Below, piece by piece: positions 37,159 through 46,129 of a stretch of 64,000 bases of DNA (positions are counted from its first letter, which is position 1; every line of letters starts with the position of its first letter). The translations under genes and the position numbers were made by a program. Location: NCBI RefSeq assembly GCF_000818395.1, contig NZ_JWJG01000028.1, positions 2,131,397 through 2,195,396 of the forward strand, in the 5' to 3' direction. A model generated the notes under the pieces. The model searched no databases. It saw only the letters and a program-made list of their open reading frames with translations, and was not told the DNA's origin. The DNA comes from Noviherbaspirillum autotrophicum. Lineage in GTDB: Bacteria; Pseudomonadota; Gammaproteobacteria; Burkholderiales; Burkholderiaceae_D.

Positions 37159-37191
37159 CAGGACGTTCTTGGATTCCCAAAAACGTGTATT

Positions 37192-37268
37192 TGGTGGTGA
37201 TAGGTGGACTTGAACCACCGACCCCAGCATTATGAGTGCTGTGCTCTAACCAGCTGAGCTATATCACC
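37192..37268 (-). tRNA. metT: tRNA-Met (CAT), elongator type
   Basis: A 77-nt cloverleaf with CCA encoded is read on the minus strand: acceptor GGTGATA/TATCACC, D-arm AGCTCAGCTGGTTAGAGC, anticodon stem CAGCA/TGCTG around loop CTCATAA (anticodon CAT), and T-arm with GGTTCAAGTCC. The D-arm and anticodon arm closely match elongator tRNA-Met rather than initiator, which would carry GGG/CCC pairs under the anticodon loop. A tRNA-Ile2 reading (lysidine at C34) is less likely. Its 3' end is the island insertion site. Confidence 0.95.
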
Positions 37269-37305
37269 AAATAGCCCTAAATTATGCAGCGTTTAGTAAC
37301 GGCTG

Positions 37306-38259
37306 TCAAGACGTTCCATGCAGGCGTGCGTTGACATGACGCAAAACCTGGGCCGTTGCGTCCGTAGCGAGGCAATCGATGACGACGCGGTCCGGCATCG
37401 AGCGCAGCCAGGTGAGCTGTCTTTTTGCCAGCTGGCGGGTTGCGGCAATGCCCTTTTCCCGCAAGGCGGTGCGGTCGCAGGCGCCGTCCAGGTATTCCCA
37501 CGCCTGGCGATAGCCGACGCAGCGCATGGCGGGCAATCCCAGGTGCAGATCGCCGCGCGCGCGCAAGCTCTGCACTTCCGCAATCAGTCCGCCGTGCCCG
37601 GCATCGAGCATGGCGTCGAAGCGTGCGGCGATGCGCTCATGCAGCGCGCCGCGCTCGGATGGCTCCAGCGACAACGGCAGCAGCGCGAACGGCAACTCGC
37701 TTTTCGGTGCTTTTGCCAGCAGCTGCGACATCGGTTGTCCGGTCAGTGCATAAATTTCAAGCGCCCGCTGGATCCGTTGCGCATCGTTTGGCTTCAGGCG
37801 CGCGGCCGTTTCCGGGTCGATTGCGGCCAGCCTGGCGTGCATCGCCGGCATTCCGACGCATGCTGCTTCTTCATCGAGCTGCGCTCGCACGGCGGGATCG
37901 GCTTGTGGAAGGGCGTCGAGCCCGTCGCGCAGCGCCTTAAAATAGAGCATGGTGCCGCCGACGAGCAGCGGCAGCCTGCCGCGCTGCATGATGTCCGCCG
38001 TCAGCCGCAGGGCATCCTGCCTGAACTGCATGGCTGAATAGGCGTCAGTCGGGTCGATGATATCGATCAGGTGATGCGGCACGGCGGCGCGCTCTTCCAT
38101 GGTCGGCTTGGCGGTGCCGATATCCATGCCGCGATAGACCAGCGCGGAATCGACCGAGATGATTTCGGCGGGGATGTGACGGGCGATTTCGAGCGCCGCT
38201 GCGGTCTTGCCGGACGCGGTCGGGCCCATCACTGCAACTGCCAGCGGACGTGAGGTCAT
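37306..38259 (-). CDS. miaA: tRNA dimethylallyltransferase
   Basis: This 317-residue enzyme has the P-loop [17 protein letters not shown] at its start, [16 protein letters not shown], and the [11 protein letters not shown] segment of the catalytic site. It transfers a dimethylallyl group to A37 of tRNAs reading UNN codons; MiaB completes the modification. The ATG at 38259 is used, since the frame upstream overlaps mutL. It follows mutL by 2 bp. Confidence 0.95.
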   Translation of the reverse strand: MTSRPLAVAVMGPTASGKTAAALEIARHIPAEIISVDSALVYRGMDIGTAKPTMEERAAVPHHLIDIIDPTDAYSAMQFRQDALRLTADIMQRGRLPLLVGGTMLYFKALRDGLDALPQADPAVRAQLDEEAACVGMPAMHARLAAIDPETAARLKPNDAQRIQRALEIYALTGQPMSQLLAKAPKSELPFALLPLSLEPSERGALHERIAARFDAMLDAGHGGLIAEVQSLRARGDLHLGLPAMRCVGYRQAWEYLDGACDRTALREKGIAATRQLAKRQLTWLRSMPDRVVIDCLATDATAQVLRHVNARLHGTS

Positions 38260-38261
38260 GC

Positions 38262-40097
38262 TTATTGCCCGCGCAGGAACAGCTTGTCGAGATCGGCCAA
38301 TGCCAGCTGTACCCAGGTCGGGCGGCCATGGTTGCACTGGTCGGCACGCTCGGTCGCTTCCATTTGGCGGAGCAGGGCATTCATTTCTGGAATGGTCAGC
38401 GCGCGGTTGGCGCGTACGGCCGTGTGGCAGGCCAGGGTACCGAGCAGTTCGTTGCGCCGCTCGAGCAGCACGCGCGAGGCGCCGAATTCGCGGACATCGC
38501 GCAGCACGTCACGCGCCAGCGTCTGCGCATCGGCATTTTTCAAGAGGGCTGGAATCGCGCGCACGGCCAGCGTGGTAGGCGACAGCGCGCTGATGTCGAA
38601 GCCGAGCGAGTGCAGGATCGCCTGGCTTTCTTCGGCAGTGCCGACTTCCACCGGATCGGCGTAGAAAGTGACCGGGATCAGCAGGGGCTGCACCTGCATC
38701 GCGTTTTCGTCGAGCGCGTTTTTGAGCTGCTCGTACAGAATGCGCTCATGCGCAGCGTGCATGTCGACCAGCACCAACCCCTTCCTGTTCTGGGCCAGAA
38801 CGTAAATGCCGTGCAGCTGTGCCAGTGCGAACCCGAGCGGAAATTCTTCTGCCTGCGCGCTTTCCTGCAGCGGCGTGTCGGCCGGGCGCACGCCCTGCAA
38901 GGGAAGCGATGGCGCTTCGCGCACCTCGCCTGCAGCGGCAGGCGAAAACAGGGCGCCGTAGTCGGACAGGGTTTGCCTCACGCCGCCTGTGGGCGAAAAT
39001 TGTGCGGCAAACGATGTTTGTTGCTGATCCCGCATCCATGGCAACACACCCGGCGCTGCGGTCACGGGAGCGGGCGCGGCACCTGCTGCGGTCGCCGACG
39101 TCTGCGCGAGCGCTCGGCTTACCGCATGAAACACGAATTGATGCACTGCGCGGCTGTCGCGAAAGCGCACTTCGATTTTCGACGGATGCACGTTGACGTC
39201 GACCAGGGCCGGATCGAGGTCTAGTCCCAGCACATAGGACGGGTAGCGGTCGCCGTGCAGCACGTCCTGGTAGGCAGCGCGCACCGCGTGCGTCAAGAGC
39301 TTGTCGCGCACGAAGCGGCCGTTGACATAGAAATACTGGCCGTCGGCGCGCGCCTTGGCGGCGGTGGGCAATCCGATGAAGCCGTGCAGGCGCAGCGGCC
39401 CGGCCGTTTCATCCAGCGGCAGCCGTGCGCCGGCGAACTCGCCGCCGAGAATGTGCGAGCTGCGCTTGTCGATCTCGCTGGCATTCCAGTGCTCAATGGT
39501 CTTGCCATTGTGCGTGAGCGAGAACGCGACATCGGGCCTCGACAGTGCAATGCGCCGCACCACCTCCGCGCAATGGCCGAATTCGGTTTGCTCCGACTTC
39601 AGGAACTTGCGGCGCGCCGGTGTATTGAAATACAGGTCGCGCACATCGATGGTGGTGCCGAGCGCACCGGAGGAGGGGGTTACTTGCCCTTCCTTGCCGC
39701 CCGAAATTTCCCAGGCATGCGGTGCGTCCGCAGTGCGCGACGTCAGCGTCAGCAGCGCCACTGAAGCGATCGATGCCAGCGCCTCGCCGCGGAAACCGAG
39801 CGTGCCGACATTTTCCAGGTCGGACAGCGAGGCGATCTTGGACGTCGCATGGCGGGCCAGCGCCAGCGGCATCTGGTCGGGAGGAATGCCGCGCCCGTTG
39901 TCGGTAATGGCGATGCGCTTGACGCCGCCTTCTTCCAGCCGCACGGTGATGTGCGTCGAGCCGGCGTCCAGCGCATTTTCCAGCAATTCCTTGACCACGG
40001 CCGACGGGCGGTCGACCACCTCGCCGGCGGCGATTTGGGAAATCAGTTGGTCGGAGAGTGCCTGGATCGGGCGGACGGGCATGTGCGGAGCGTTCAT
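38262..40097 (-). CDS. mutL: DNA mismatch repair protein MutL
   Basis: The 611-residue protein has GHKL ATPase motifs [21 protein letters not shown] and [10 protein letters not shown] in the first 110 residues, a variable linker (about 330-430), and a C-terminal dimerisation domain. The latter carries [12 protein letters not shown], which fits the D(Q/M)HA(X)2E(X)4E endonuclease motif. That suggests a MutL which nicks DNA itself, as in bacteria without MutH. The ATG at 40097 starts the conserved region; upstream frame to 40196 is not family-like. miaA follows at once. Confidence 0.94.
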   Translation of the reverse strand: MNAPHMPVRPIQALSDQLISQIAAGEVVDRPSAVVKELLENALDAGSTHITVRLEEGGVKRIAITDNGRGIPPDQMPLALARHATSKIASLSDLENVGTLGFRGEALASIASVALLTLTSRTADAPHAWEISGGKEGQVTPSSGALGTTIDVRDLYFNTPARRKFLKSEQTEFGHCAEVVRRIALSRPDVAFSLTHNGKTIEHWNASEIDKRSSHILGGEFAGARLPLDETAGPLRLHGFIGLPTAAKARADGQYFYVNGRFVRDKLLTHAVRAAYQDVLHGDRYPSYVLGLDLDPALVDVNVHPSKIEVRFRDSRAVHQFVFHAVSRALAQTSATAAGAAPAPVTAAPGVLPWMRDQQQTSFAAQFSPTGGVRQTLSDYGALFSPAAAGEVREAPSLPLQGVRPADTPLQESAQAEEFPLGFALAQLHGIYVLAQNRKGLVLVDMHAAHERILYEQLKNALDENAMQVQPLLIPVTFYADPVEVGTAEESQAILHSLGFDISALSPTTLAVRAIPALLKNADAQTLARDVLRDVREFGASRVLLERRNELLGTLACHTAVRANRALTIPEMNALLRQMEATERADQCNHGRPTWVQLALADLDKLFLRGQ

Positions 40098-40299
40098 GCG
40101 CGAATTATATCGCCTGGCCCGGCTGCCCGTGGCCGCCGAGGGCAGGCAACGGACGTGCCGCAGCATATCGGGGACGGCCAATGGACGGTTTGGCAACGAT
40201 TCGTCGAAGGCTTTTCTTGGCGCAAAAACTCTTTGCTTTTTTCAGAGATGGGGCTGGGGGTGCTGGTGTATGATTCCGCGGTCATTAAATGGAGCAAGA

Positions 40300-40941
40300 A
40301 TGGATTTCATGCAATTCCTCGACATGATCTTGCATGTCGATAAATATCTTGGCACGGTCATCGAGCAGTACGGCACCATGGTGTACATGGTGCTGTTCGC
40401 GATCGTGTTTTGCGAAACCGGGCTGGTGGTACTGCCTTTCCTGCCGGGCGATACGCTGTTATTCATCGGCGGCGCGTTTTGCGCTACCGGCGCGATGAAT
40501 CCGTGGCTGCTGTGCGCACTGCTGATCGTGGCGGCGGTCACCGGCAATACCGTCAATTACTGGATCGGCAGCGCCATCGGGTACAAGGTGTTCACCCACG
40601 ACTACAAGTGGCTGGACAAAGCGGCGCTGCACAAGACCCATGCCTTTTACGAGAACCATGGCGGCAAGACTATCGTGCTGGCGCGCTTCGTGCCGATCGT
40701 GCGGACCTTCGCGCCGTTCGTCGCCGGCGTGTCGGACATGACCTTTGCCAAGTTCCAGGTATTTAATATCGCGGGCGCAGCGCTCTGGGTGGTCGGGTTG
40801 GTGGCGGCTGGTTTCTTTTTTGGCAATATCCCCGTGATTCGCGACCATTTGAATACCATCGTGCTGATCGGCGTGGGCGCGGCCGTGATCCCGCTGGCGC
40901 TCGGTGGCTTGTGGAAGATGGGGCGGAAGATCCTGAAATAG
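40300..40941 (+). CDS. DedA-family membrane protein
   Basis: This 213-residue integral membrane protein has the DedA/SNARE-associated signature: ETGLVVLPFLPGDTLLFIGG, GNTVNYWIGSAIGY, and RFVPIVRTFAPFVAGVSDM with the conserved acidic and arginine residues. DedA proteins are undecaprenyl-phosphate or phospholipid flippase-like transporters needed for envelope homeostasis. ATG 40300 is taken with GGAGC upstream. It is divergent from mutL and faces a terminator shared with cheW. Confidence 0.9.
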   Translation: MDFMQFLDMILHVDKYLGTVIEQYGTMVYMVLFAIVFCETGLVVLPFLPGDTLLFIGGAFCATGAMNPWLLCALLIVAAVTGNTVNYWIGSAIGYKVFTHDYKWLDKAALHKTHAFYENHGGKTIVLARFVPIVRTFAPFVAGVSDMTFAKFQVFNIAGAALWVVGLVAAGFFFGNIPVIRDHLNTIVLIGVGAAVIPLALGGLWKMGRKILK

Positions 40942-40980
40942 CGGGCGCCGTGCAAGCGGATGCTGTCCGGATGTAAAAAA

Positions 40981-41001
40981 GGCAAGCACTTGGTGCTTGC
41001 C
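40981..41001. terminator. Bidirectional terminator between the dedA gene and cheW
   Basis: A perfect 9-bp stem GGCAAGCAC/GTGCTTGCC with a TTG loop is flanked by six A on the left and six T on the right. It serves both convergent genes. Confidence 0.9.
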
Positions 41002-41023
41002 TTTTTTATTGCGCGCTTTTTGA

Positions 41024-41530
41024 TCAGGCGCTGATGCTGTCGATCAGTCCCATCTCGGCGCTCGACATGAGCTTGTCGATGTCGACCAGGATCAGCATGC
41101 GCTGATCGATGGTGCCCAGGCCGATCAGGTGATCGGTATTGAGCGCCGTGCCCATTTCCGGCGCCGGCTTGATCTGCTCCGGCGAGAGGGTGATCACGTC
41201 CGAGACGCTGTCGACCACGATGCCAACCACGCGCCCGCCGATGTTGAGGATGATGACGACCGTGAACTGGTCGTAGGTTGGAGTGCCGAGGTTGAACTTG
41301 ATGCGCATGTCGACGATCGGCACGATGATGCCGCGCAGGTTCACCACGCCCTTGATGAATTCGGGCGCGTTGGCAATGCGCGTGACGGTTTCGTAGCCGC
41401 GGATTTCCTGCACCTTCAGAATGTGCACGCCGTACTCTTCCTTGCCCAGGGTGAAGGCGAGAAATTCTTGTGCGGCGATATCGGCCTGGTCGCCTGCGGC
41501 GGAGGCGTTGCTGGTTGGAGTTTGGATCAT
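41024..41530 (-). CDS. cheW: Chemotaxis coupling protein CheW
   Basis: This 168-residue CheW domain protein contains [39 protein letters not shown] and [11 protein letters not shown]. CheW links methyl-accepting receptors to the CheA kinase. No other chemotaxis gene is nearby, so it is an orphan copy. It is followed by a bidirectional terminator and preceded by amiC on the same strand (30 bp apart). Confidence 0.93.
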   Translation of the reverse strand: MIQTPTSNASAAGDQADIAAQEFLAFTLGKEEYGVHILKVQEIRGYETVTRIANAPEFIKGVVNLRGIIVPIVDMRIKFNLGTPTYDQFTVVIILNIGGRVVGIVVDSVSDVITLSPEQIKPAPEMGTALNTDHLIGLGTIDQRMLILVDIDKLMSSAEMGLIDSISA

Positions 41531-41560
41531 GGTGTCTGCCCCTTGCTGTTCTTTCTGGAG

Positions 41561-42922
41561 TTACGTCATCTTGTTCTTGGCCAGCGGCGGATTCTTCGCG
41601 AAATACTTGCGGATGCCCTTGAGCACCGCATGCGCCATCTGGTCCTGGTAGGCGTCGTCGGTCAGTTTCGCTTCCTCTTCCGGATTGGAAATGAACGCGG
41701 TCTCGACCAGGATGCTGGGAATGTCGGGCGCCTTCAGCACGGCAAAGCCGGCTTGCTCCACCGCGCCCTTGTGCAGGCGGTTGATGCCGCCCAGTTCGGC
41801 CAGCACCGCCTTGCCGAGCTTGAGGCTGTCGTTGATCTGGGCCGTGGTGGACAGGTCGAGCAGCACGCTGGCGAGCTGGCGGTCGTGCGTCTTGATATTG
41901 ACGCCGCCGATCAGGTCGGCCGCGTTTTCCTTGTTCGCCAGCCAGCGCGCGGCGGTGGACGATGCCCCTTTTTCCGACAGCACGAACACCGACGAGCCGC
42001 GCGCGGTGGTTTCGACGAAGGCGTCGGCGTGGATCGACACGAACAGGTCAGCCTGCACCTTGCGCGCCTTGTTGACCCGCACGTGCAGCGGCACGAAGTA
42101 ATCGGCGTCGCGCGTGAGCATGACGCGCATGTTGGGGTGTTCCTCGATCTTTCTCTTGAGCCGCCTGGCGATGGCGAGCACCACATCCTTTTCGCGGCTG
42201 CCGGAGCGGCCGATCGCGCCGGGGTCTTCACCGCCATGGCCGGGGTCGAGCGCGATGGTGATCATGCGCGTGATCGCCAGCGGCTTTTCATCCTTCGATT
42301 CGGCCTTGGCGAGCTGCAGTTCCGGCGTGGCCGGTTTTGCCGGCGCAATCGGTTCCGGCGCCGGCTGGACTTCGGGCATGGCTGCCGCAATAGGGGCGGG
42401 CTGTTCCGGGTTGTCCTGCCATTCGCCCTTGCGAATGAGCGCGGCGATCGGGTCCGGCGCGTTGACAGGATACAGGTCGAAGATCAGGCGGTGCTTGTAT
42501 TCGCCGACCGGCGCCAGTGTGAACACCTGCGGATCGACCTGTTCCTTCAGGTCGAAGACCAGCCGCACTACGTTCGGCCGGTTCTGGCCGACGCGCACCT
42601 GCTTGATGTACGGGTCGTTGGACTGGATCTTGGCGACCAGCTCCTTCAAGGTCGGATTGAGCTCCAGGCCTTCGATGTCGACCACCAGCCGGTCCGGGTC
42701 CTTCACGAGGAAGTGATTGGTCTTGAGGTTGGTGTCGTTTTCGAGCGTGACACGGGTATAGTCGTCAGCCGGCCACACGCGCACCGCAAGGATTTGCGCG
42801 GCGTGGGACGGTAGCGGAGCGAGAACGGAGAGAAGCAGCGTGCCTCCCGCCTTCAGTACGGTACGCCGGGTGACGGCTGTTACAGGTTTGGCGCGAATTT
42901 GAGTCGATCGAGGCATTGACAA
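41561..42922 (-). CDS. amiC: N-acetylmuramoyl-L-alanine amidase AmiC
   Basis: The 453-residue protein has a twin-arginine signal (AVTRRTVLKAGGTLLLSV). An AMIN septal-targeting domain follows (about 45-155: DYTRVTLENDTNLK, PNVVRLVFDLKE), then a Pro/Ala linker. The Amidase_3 domain has zinc/catalytic motifs IALDPGHGGEDPGAIG, FVSIHADAF and SILVETAFISNPEEE. It splits septal peptidoglycan during cell separation. Its start overlaps the tsaE end by 43 bp. Tat export matches AmiC of E. coli. Confidence 0.93.
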   Translation of the reverse strand: MSMPRSTQIRAKPVTAVTRRTVLKAGGTLLLSVLAPLPSHAAQILAVRVWPADDYTRVTLENDTNLKTNHFLVKDPDRLVVDIEGLELNPTLKELVAKIQSNDPYIKQVRVGQNRPNVVRLVFDLKEQVDPQVFTLAPVGEYKHRLIFDLYPVNAPDPIAALIRKGEWQDNPEQPAPIAAAMPEVQPAPEPIAPAKPATPELQLAKAESKDEKPLAITRMITIALDPGHGGEDPGAIGRSGSREKDVVLAIARRLKRKIEEHPNMRVMLTRDADYFVPLHVRVNKARKVQADLFVSIHADAFVETTARGSSVFVLSEKGASSTAARWLANKENAADLIGGVNIKTHDRQLASVLLDLSTTAQINDSLKLGKAVLAELGGINRLHKGAVEQAGFAVLKAPDIPSILVETAFISNPEEEAKLTDDAYQDQMAHAVLKGIRKYFAKNPPLAKNKMT

Positions 42923-43365
42923 CCCTGGTCTGACAATCCTTGTAATTCTATCTCACGTCCTTCGCCAAAGATGCTTAAAAGCACTTTTATGTCGGGCGGG
43001 GGCAACACGGGGTGCGCCTTTTCCGGCCATTCGACGATGCAGACGGTCTGTGCATTGAAATGCTCGCGAAAACCGGCGTCGAGGAATTCTTCCGGGCTCG
43101 CCAGCCGGTACAGGTCGAAGTGAATCACTTCGACCGGGCGGCCACCGATGACAACCGAATAGGGTTCGGCCAGCGTATAGGTCGGGCTTTTGACATGGCC
43201 GGTGTGGCCGGCCGCATGCAGCAACGCGCGCGTGAGCGTGGTTTTGCCTGCCCCCAGGTCGCCATGCAGGTAGATGGTCAGGCCGGGCATTAACGTGTGC
43301 GCGAGCCGGGCGCCCAGCTCGGCGGTGCCGGCCTCTTCATGAAGGTAGGTCTTGAAGTGCTGCAT
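42880..43365 (-). CDS. tsaE: tRNA threonylcarbamoyladenosine biosynthesis ATPase TsaE
   Basis: This 161-residue ATPase has the Walker A YLHGDLGAGKTTLTRALL and the conserved KSPTYTLAEPY, FDLYRL and VEWPEKA segments. TsaE works with TsaB and TsaD in t6A37 synthesis; tsaD is at 55456 in this window. It is upstream of amiC with overlapping ends, a common pairing, and divergent from queG, which begins 60 bp away. Confidence 0.94.
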   Translation of the reverse strand: MQHFKTYLHEEAGTAELGARLAHTLMPGLTIYLHGDLGAGKTTLTRALLHAAGHTGHVKSPTYTLAEPYSVVIGGRPVEVIHFDLYRLASPEEFLDAGFREHFNAQTVCIVEWPEKAHPVLPPPDIKVLLSIFGEGREIELQGLSDQGCQCLDRLKFAPNL

Positions 43366-43424
43366 CTCTTAAAATAGCGGTTTGCTGTGTGCGGTGCTAA
43401 CGGCGCCGATGGTAACGGATCGCG

Positions 43425-44546
43425 ATGACTATTTCCGATGACAATCTTGCCACGCTTGTGCTCGCCATCAAAGCATGGGGGCGCGAGCTCGGCTTTGCGC
43501 AAATCGGTGTTGCCGACGTCGATCTCACGCGGGCCGAGCCCGGCTTGCAGGCGTGGCTGGACGCCGGTTATCACGGCGACATGCATTATATGGCAACGCA
43601 CGGCATGAAGCGTGCGCGGCCGGCCGATCTGGTGCCGGGGACGGTGCGCGTGATCACCGCGCGCATGAATTATCTGCCGCGCGACATGGGCGACGGCTGG
43701 TGCGAGCGCGAGGTGCGCAAGGCGGAGGATGCGCAGGCTGCGGTGGTTTCCGTCTACGCGCGCGGACGCGACTACCACAAGGTGCTGCGCGCGCGCCTGC
43801 AGCAGCTGGCGCAGCGCATCGAGCACGAAGCCGGCGTCTTCGGCTATCGCGTCTTCACCGATTCGGCGCCCGTGATGGAAGTCGAGCTGGCCGAGAAATC
43901 CGGCATCGGCTGGCGCGGCAAGCATACCTTGCTGCTGAATCGCGATGCCGGTTCGATGTACTTCCTGGGCGAGATCCTGACCGACCTGCCGCTGCCGGTC
44001 GACGCGCCGGCCACGCGCCATTGCGGGCAGTGCCGCGCCTGCATCGACATCTGCCCGACGCAGGCCATCCTCGGCCCGTGCAAGCTCGATGCGCGGCGCT
44101 GCATCTCTTATCTCACCATCGAGCTGAGAGGCTCGATCCCCGTCGAGCTGCGCCCGCTGATCGGCAACCGCATCTACGGCTGCGACGAATGCCAGCTGGT
44201 ATGCCCCTGGAACAAGTTCGCGCAGCGCGCGAGCCTGCCCGACTTCGATGTGCGCAACGGCCTGGACGGCGCGACGCTGGTCGAGCTGTTTGCGTGGGAG
44301 GAAGACGATTTCAATAGCCGCCTGGAAGGCAGCCCGATCAGGCGCATCGGACATGAATGCTGGCTGCGCAATCTGGCGGTCGGATTGGGCAACACATTGC
44401 GGCAGGCGCCCGATGCGGCGCACATCGTTGCGGCGCTCCAGGCGCGCGCCGGCCATCCGTCGGAGCTGGTGCGCGAGCACGTCGCGTGGGCGCTGGCGCA
44501 GGGCTCAAGCAGCCAGGCCCAGCCAGAACGGCAGCGTCAGGACTGA
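43425..44546 (+). CDS. queG: Epoxyqueuosine reductase
   Basis: The 373-residue cobalamin-dependent iron-sulfur enzyme has two ferredoxin-type [4Fe-4S] motifs (CGQCRACIDICPTQA and CDECQLVCPWNKFA). An N-terminal cobalamin-binding part includes RDYHKVLRARL and GWRGKHTLLLN. It performs the last step of queuosine formation in tRNA. The neighbour tsaE is divergent, a common arrangement. Its C-terminus overlaps the convergent AEC transporter gene by 42 bp. Confidence 0.94.
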   Translation: MTISDDNLATLVLAIKAWGRELGFAQIGVADVDLTRAEPGLQAWLDAGYHGDMHYMATHGMKRARPADLVPGTVRVITARMNYLPRDMGDGWCEREVRKAEDAQAAVVSVYARGRDYHKVLRARLQQLAQRIEHEAGVFGYRVFTDSAPVMEVELAEKSGIGWRGKHTLLLNRDAGSMYFLGEILTDLPLPVDAPATRHCGQCRACIDICPTQAILGPCKLDARRCISYLTIELRGSIPVELRPLIGNRIYGCDECQLVCPWNKFAQRASLPDFDVRNGLDGATLVELFAWEEDDFNSRLEGSPIRRIGHECWLRNLAVGLGNTLRQAPDAAHIVAALQARAGHPSELVREHVAWALAQGSSSQAQPERQRQD

Positions 44547-45395
44547 AAGCAGGGTGCCGGCCGAAATCAGGAAGGCGACGAACGGCCCATTGCCCCCCAT
44601 GCGCGCGGCCAGCACATAGGCGCTGGAGGCGGTCGGCAGCGCGCAAAACGCAACCACGATCTGCAGCTGCAAGGCCGGCAGTCCGGCCCATCGTCCGAGG
44701 GCCAGGCCGGCCGCGGGCATGGCCAGCAGCTTGACCGCCAGGAAGTGGCTCGCCATTCCCTTGGCTTCGTGCAGCCCCGACAGGCGCAGGCCGGCGCCGA
44801 CGGTGATCAGGCCCACCGCGATGGCGGCATTCGACATGCGCGCCAAGGTGGCGCCAATCACGTCCGGCAGGTGCAGGCCGAGCAGGTTGAACGCCAGGCC
44901 GCTGGCGGTGGCGATCAGCAGCGGGTTTTTCGCCAGTTCCGCCAGCAGGCCGCCGCTCTTGTGCACCAGCGCATGCACCGCCGCCATGTTGGCCAGCGGG
45001 ACCGCAAAGCCGATGATCAGCGCCATGAGCGACGTGCCCTGTTCGCCGCCCAGGCGCGATGCGATCGCCAGCCCAATATAAGAGTTGAAGCGAAACGCCG
45101 TTTGCACGCCGGATTCGAACACCATCGGGCCGGCGCGGTAGAGCGGCCTGGCCAGCCAGCCGAGCGCAATGCCCGCCACCGATGCGCCGAGCGCCACCTG
45201 CAGCATCGTGCCGGTGCTGGCGAAGTCGAGCCGGGTGCGCGCGGTCGAATAGAACAGCAACGCCGGAAACAGCACGTAATAGATCATCTTTTCCAGCCCG
45301 CTCCAGAACGGCGCGCCCCAGTTGGTGCCGCGCATCAGTGCGAAGCCGAGCAGGATCAGCGCGAAATCGGGAAACAGGGTGGTGGCGATCGACAT
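44505..45395 (-). CDS. AEC-family auxin-efflux-like permease
   Basis: This 296-residue membrane protein has about ten hydrophobic helices and the family's two half-repeats (FALILLGFALMRGTNWG and IAVGLITVGAGLRL). Members export or import organic acids such as malate or malonate. It lies next to the dctR/dctS regulator pair and the dicarboxylate TRAP operon, which supports an organic acid as substrate but does not prove it. It starts 55 bp past the dctR stop. Confidence 0.82.
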   Translation of the reverse strand: MSIATTLFPDFALILLGFALMRGTNWGAPFWSGLEKMIYYVLFPALLFYSTARTRLDFASTGTMLQVALGASVAGIALGWLARPLYRAGPMVFESGVQTAFRFNSYIGLAIASRLGGEQGTSLMALIIGFAVPLANMAAVHALVHKSGGLLAELAKNPLLIATASGLAFNLLGLHLPDVIGATLARMSNAAIAVGLITVGAGLRLSGLHEAKGMASHFLAVKLLAMPAAGLALGRWAGLPALQLQIVVAFCALPTASSAYVLAARMGGNGPFVAFLISAGTLLSVLTLPFWLGLAA

Positions 45396-45450
45396 GAAGC
45401 GCGGCAGGCGGCGAAGAAGTGGATGCAGTGGCGGCGGCGATTGCGCCGGC

Positions 45451-46041
45451 TTACTTCAGGAGGCGCGCCAGTTCGACCGCCGTTTTCACGTTCATCTTGT
45501 CGAAGATATGCGCGCGGTGCACTTCGACCGTGCGCATGGAAATGCCGAGTTCGTCGGCGATCACCTTGTTCATCTTGCCAGCCAGGATCAGGTCGAGCAC
45601 TTCACGTTCGCGGATCGACAGCGACGCCAGGCGCGAGTGCACCGCGGCGGCGGCGCTGGCTTCGCGGGAAGCCGCCAGCGCTTCCTGCACGCGGTCCATC
45701 AACTTGTTGTCGTTGAACGGCTTTTCGAAAAAATCGAAGGCGCCGCGCTTCAAGGTGTCGACCGCCATCGGCACGTCGCCGTGGCCGGTCAGGAAGATGA
45801 CCGGCAGGCGCTGCGTCATGCCGCGCGCGGTGAGCGTGTCGAACAGCGCCGCGCCGCTGATGTCGGGCATGCGCACGTCGAGCAGCACGCAGTCGCCTGC
45901 GGGATCGAATGCGCTTGGCGCGTCCAGCGCAGACAGAAATGCCGCACCGCTGTCGTAGGCTCGGGCGTCGATCGAGCGCGATTGCGCCAGCCAGGTGAGC
46001 GAATCGCGAATGACTTCTTCGTCGTCGACAATGTGCAGCAT
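45451..46041 (-). CDS. dctR: FixJ-type response regulator, probably for dicarboxylate transport
   Basis: This 196-residue regulator has a receiver domain (HIVDDEEVIRDSL, phosphorylation Asp in VLLDVRMPDISG, Lys in FFEKPFND). A LuxR-type HTH follows (LSIREREVLDLILAGKMNK, ADELGISMRTVEVHRAHIF). It lies downstream of a PAS histidine kinase (88 bp gap) and near dctPQM. This repeats the DctS/DctR-DctPQM layout of Rhodobacter, so the dctR name is by context. Confidence 0.85.
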   Translation of the reverse strand: MLHIVDDEEVIRDSLTWLAQSRSIDARAYDSGAAFLSALDAPSAFDPAGDCVLLDVRMPDISGAALFDTLTARGMTQRLPVIFLTGHGDVPMAVDTLKRGAFDFFEKPFNDNKLMDRVQEALAASREASAAAAVHSRLASLSIREREVLDLILAGKMNKVIADELGISMRTVEVHRAHIFDKMNVKTAVELARLLK

Positions 46042-46129
46042 TACGTCTCCAGGTGTTGCCGGATTTCATTCCGGATTTTTAGTGATTATATTCACACCCG
46101 CGCTGGTCGGGGCGACAAAGGCCAGCGTG

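Larger units (their letters stand above)
27077..37191. mobile_element. Integrated phage-satellite-like island in tRNA-Met, carrying a NaeI-type R-M module
   Basis: The borders are the tRNA-Met 3' end (37192) and the decayed copy of it at 27077. Contents, from the tRNA side, are a P4-type integrase, an unknown 289-residue protein, AlpA, a 112-residue protein, a DUF3631 ATPase, a TubC-N-like protein, a P27-type small terminase, a 68-residue protein, then a NaeI-like endonuclease, a 5mC methyltransferase, Vsr and an unknown 266-residue gene. No capsid, portal, large terminase or tail gene is present. That is the plan of Gram-negative phage-inducible chromosomal islands. Local base composition is lower in GC, especially over the R-M genes. 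Confidence 0.8.

Noticed and set aside
41129-42814. 561-codon plus-strand frame opposite amiC and cheW
   Set aside because: It has antisense composition and spans two confident genes on the other strand.
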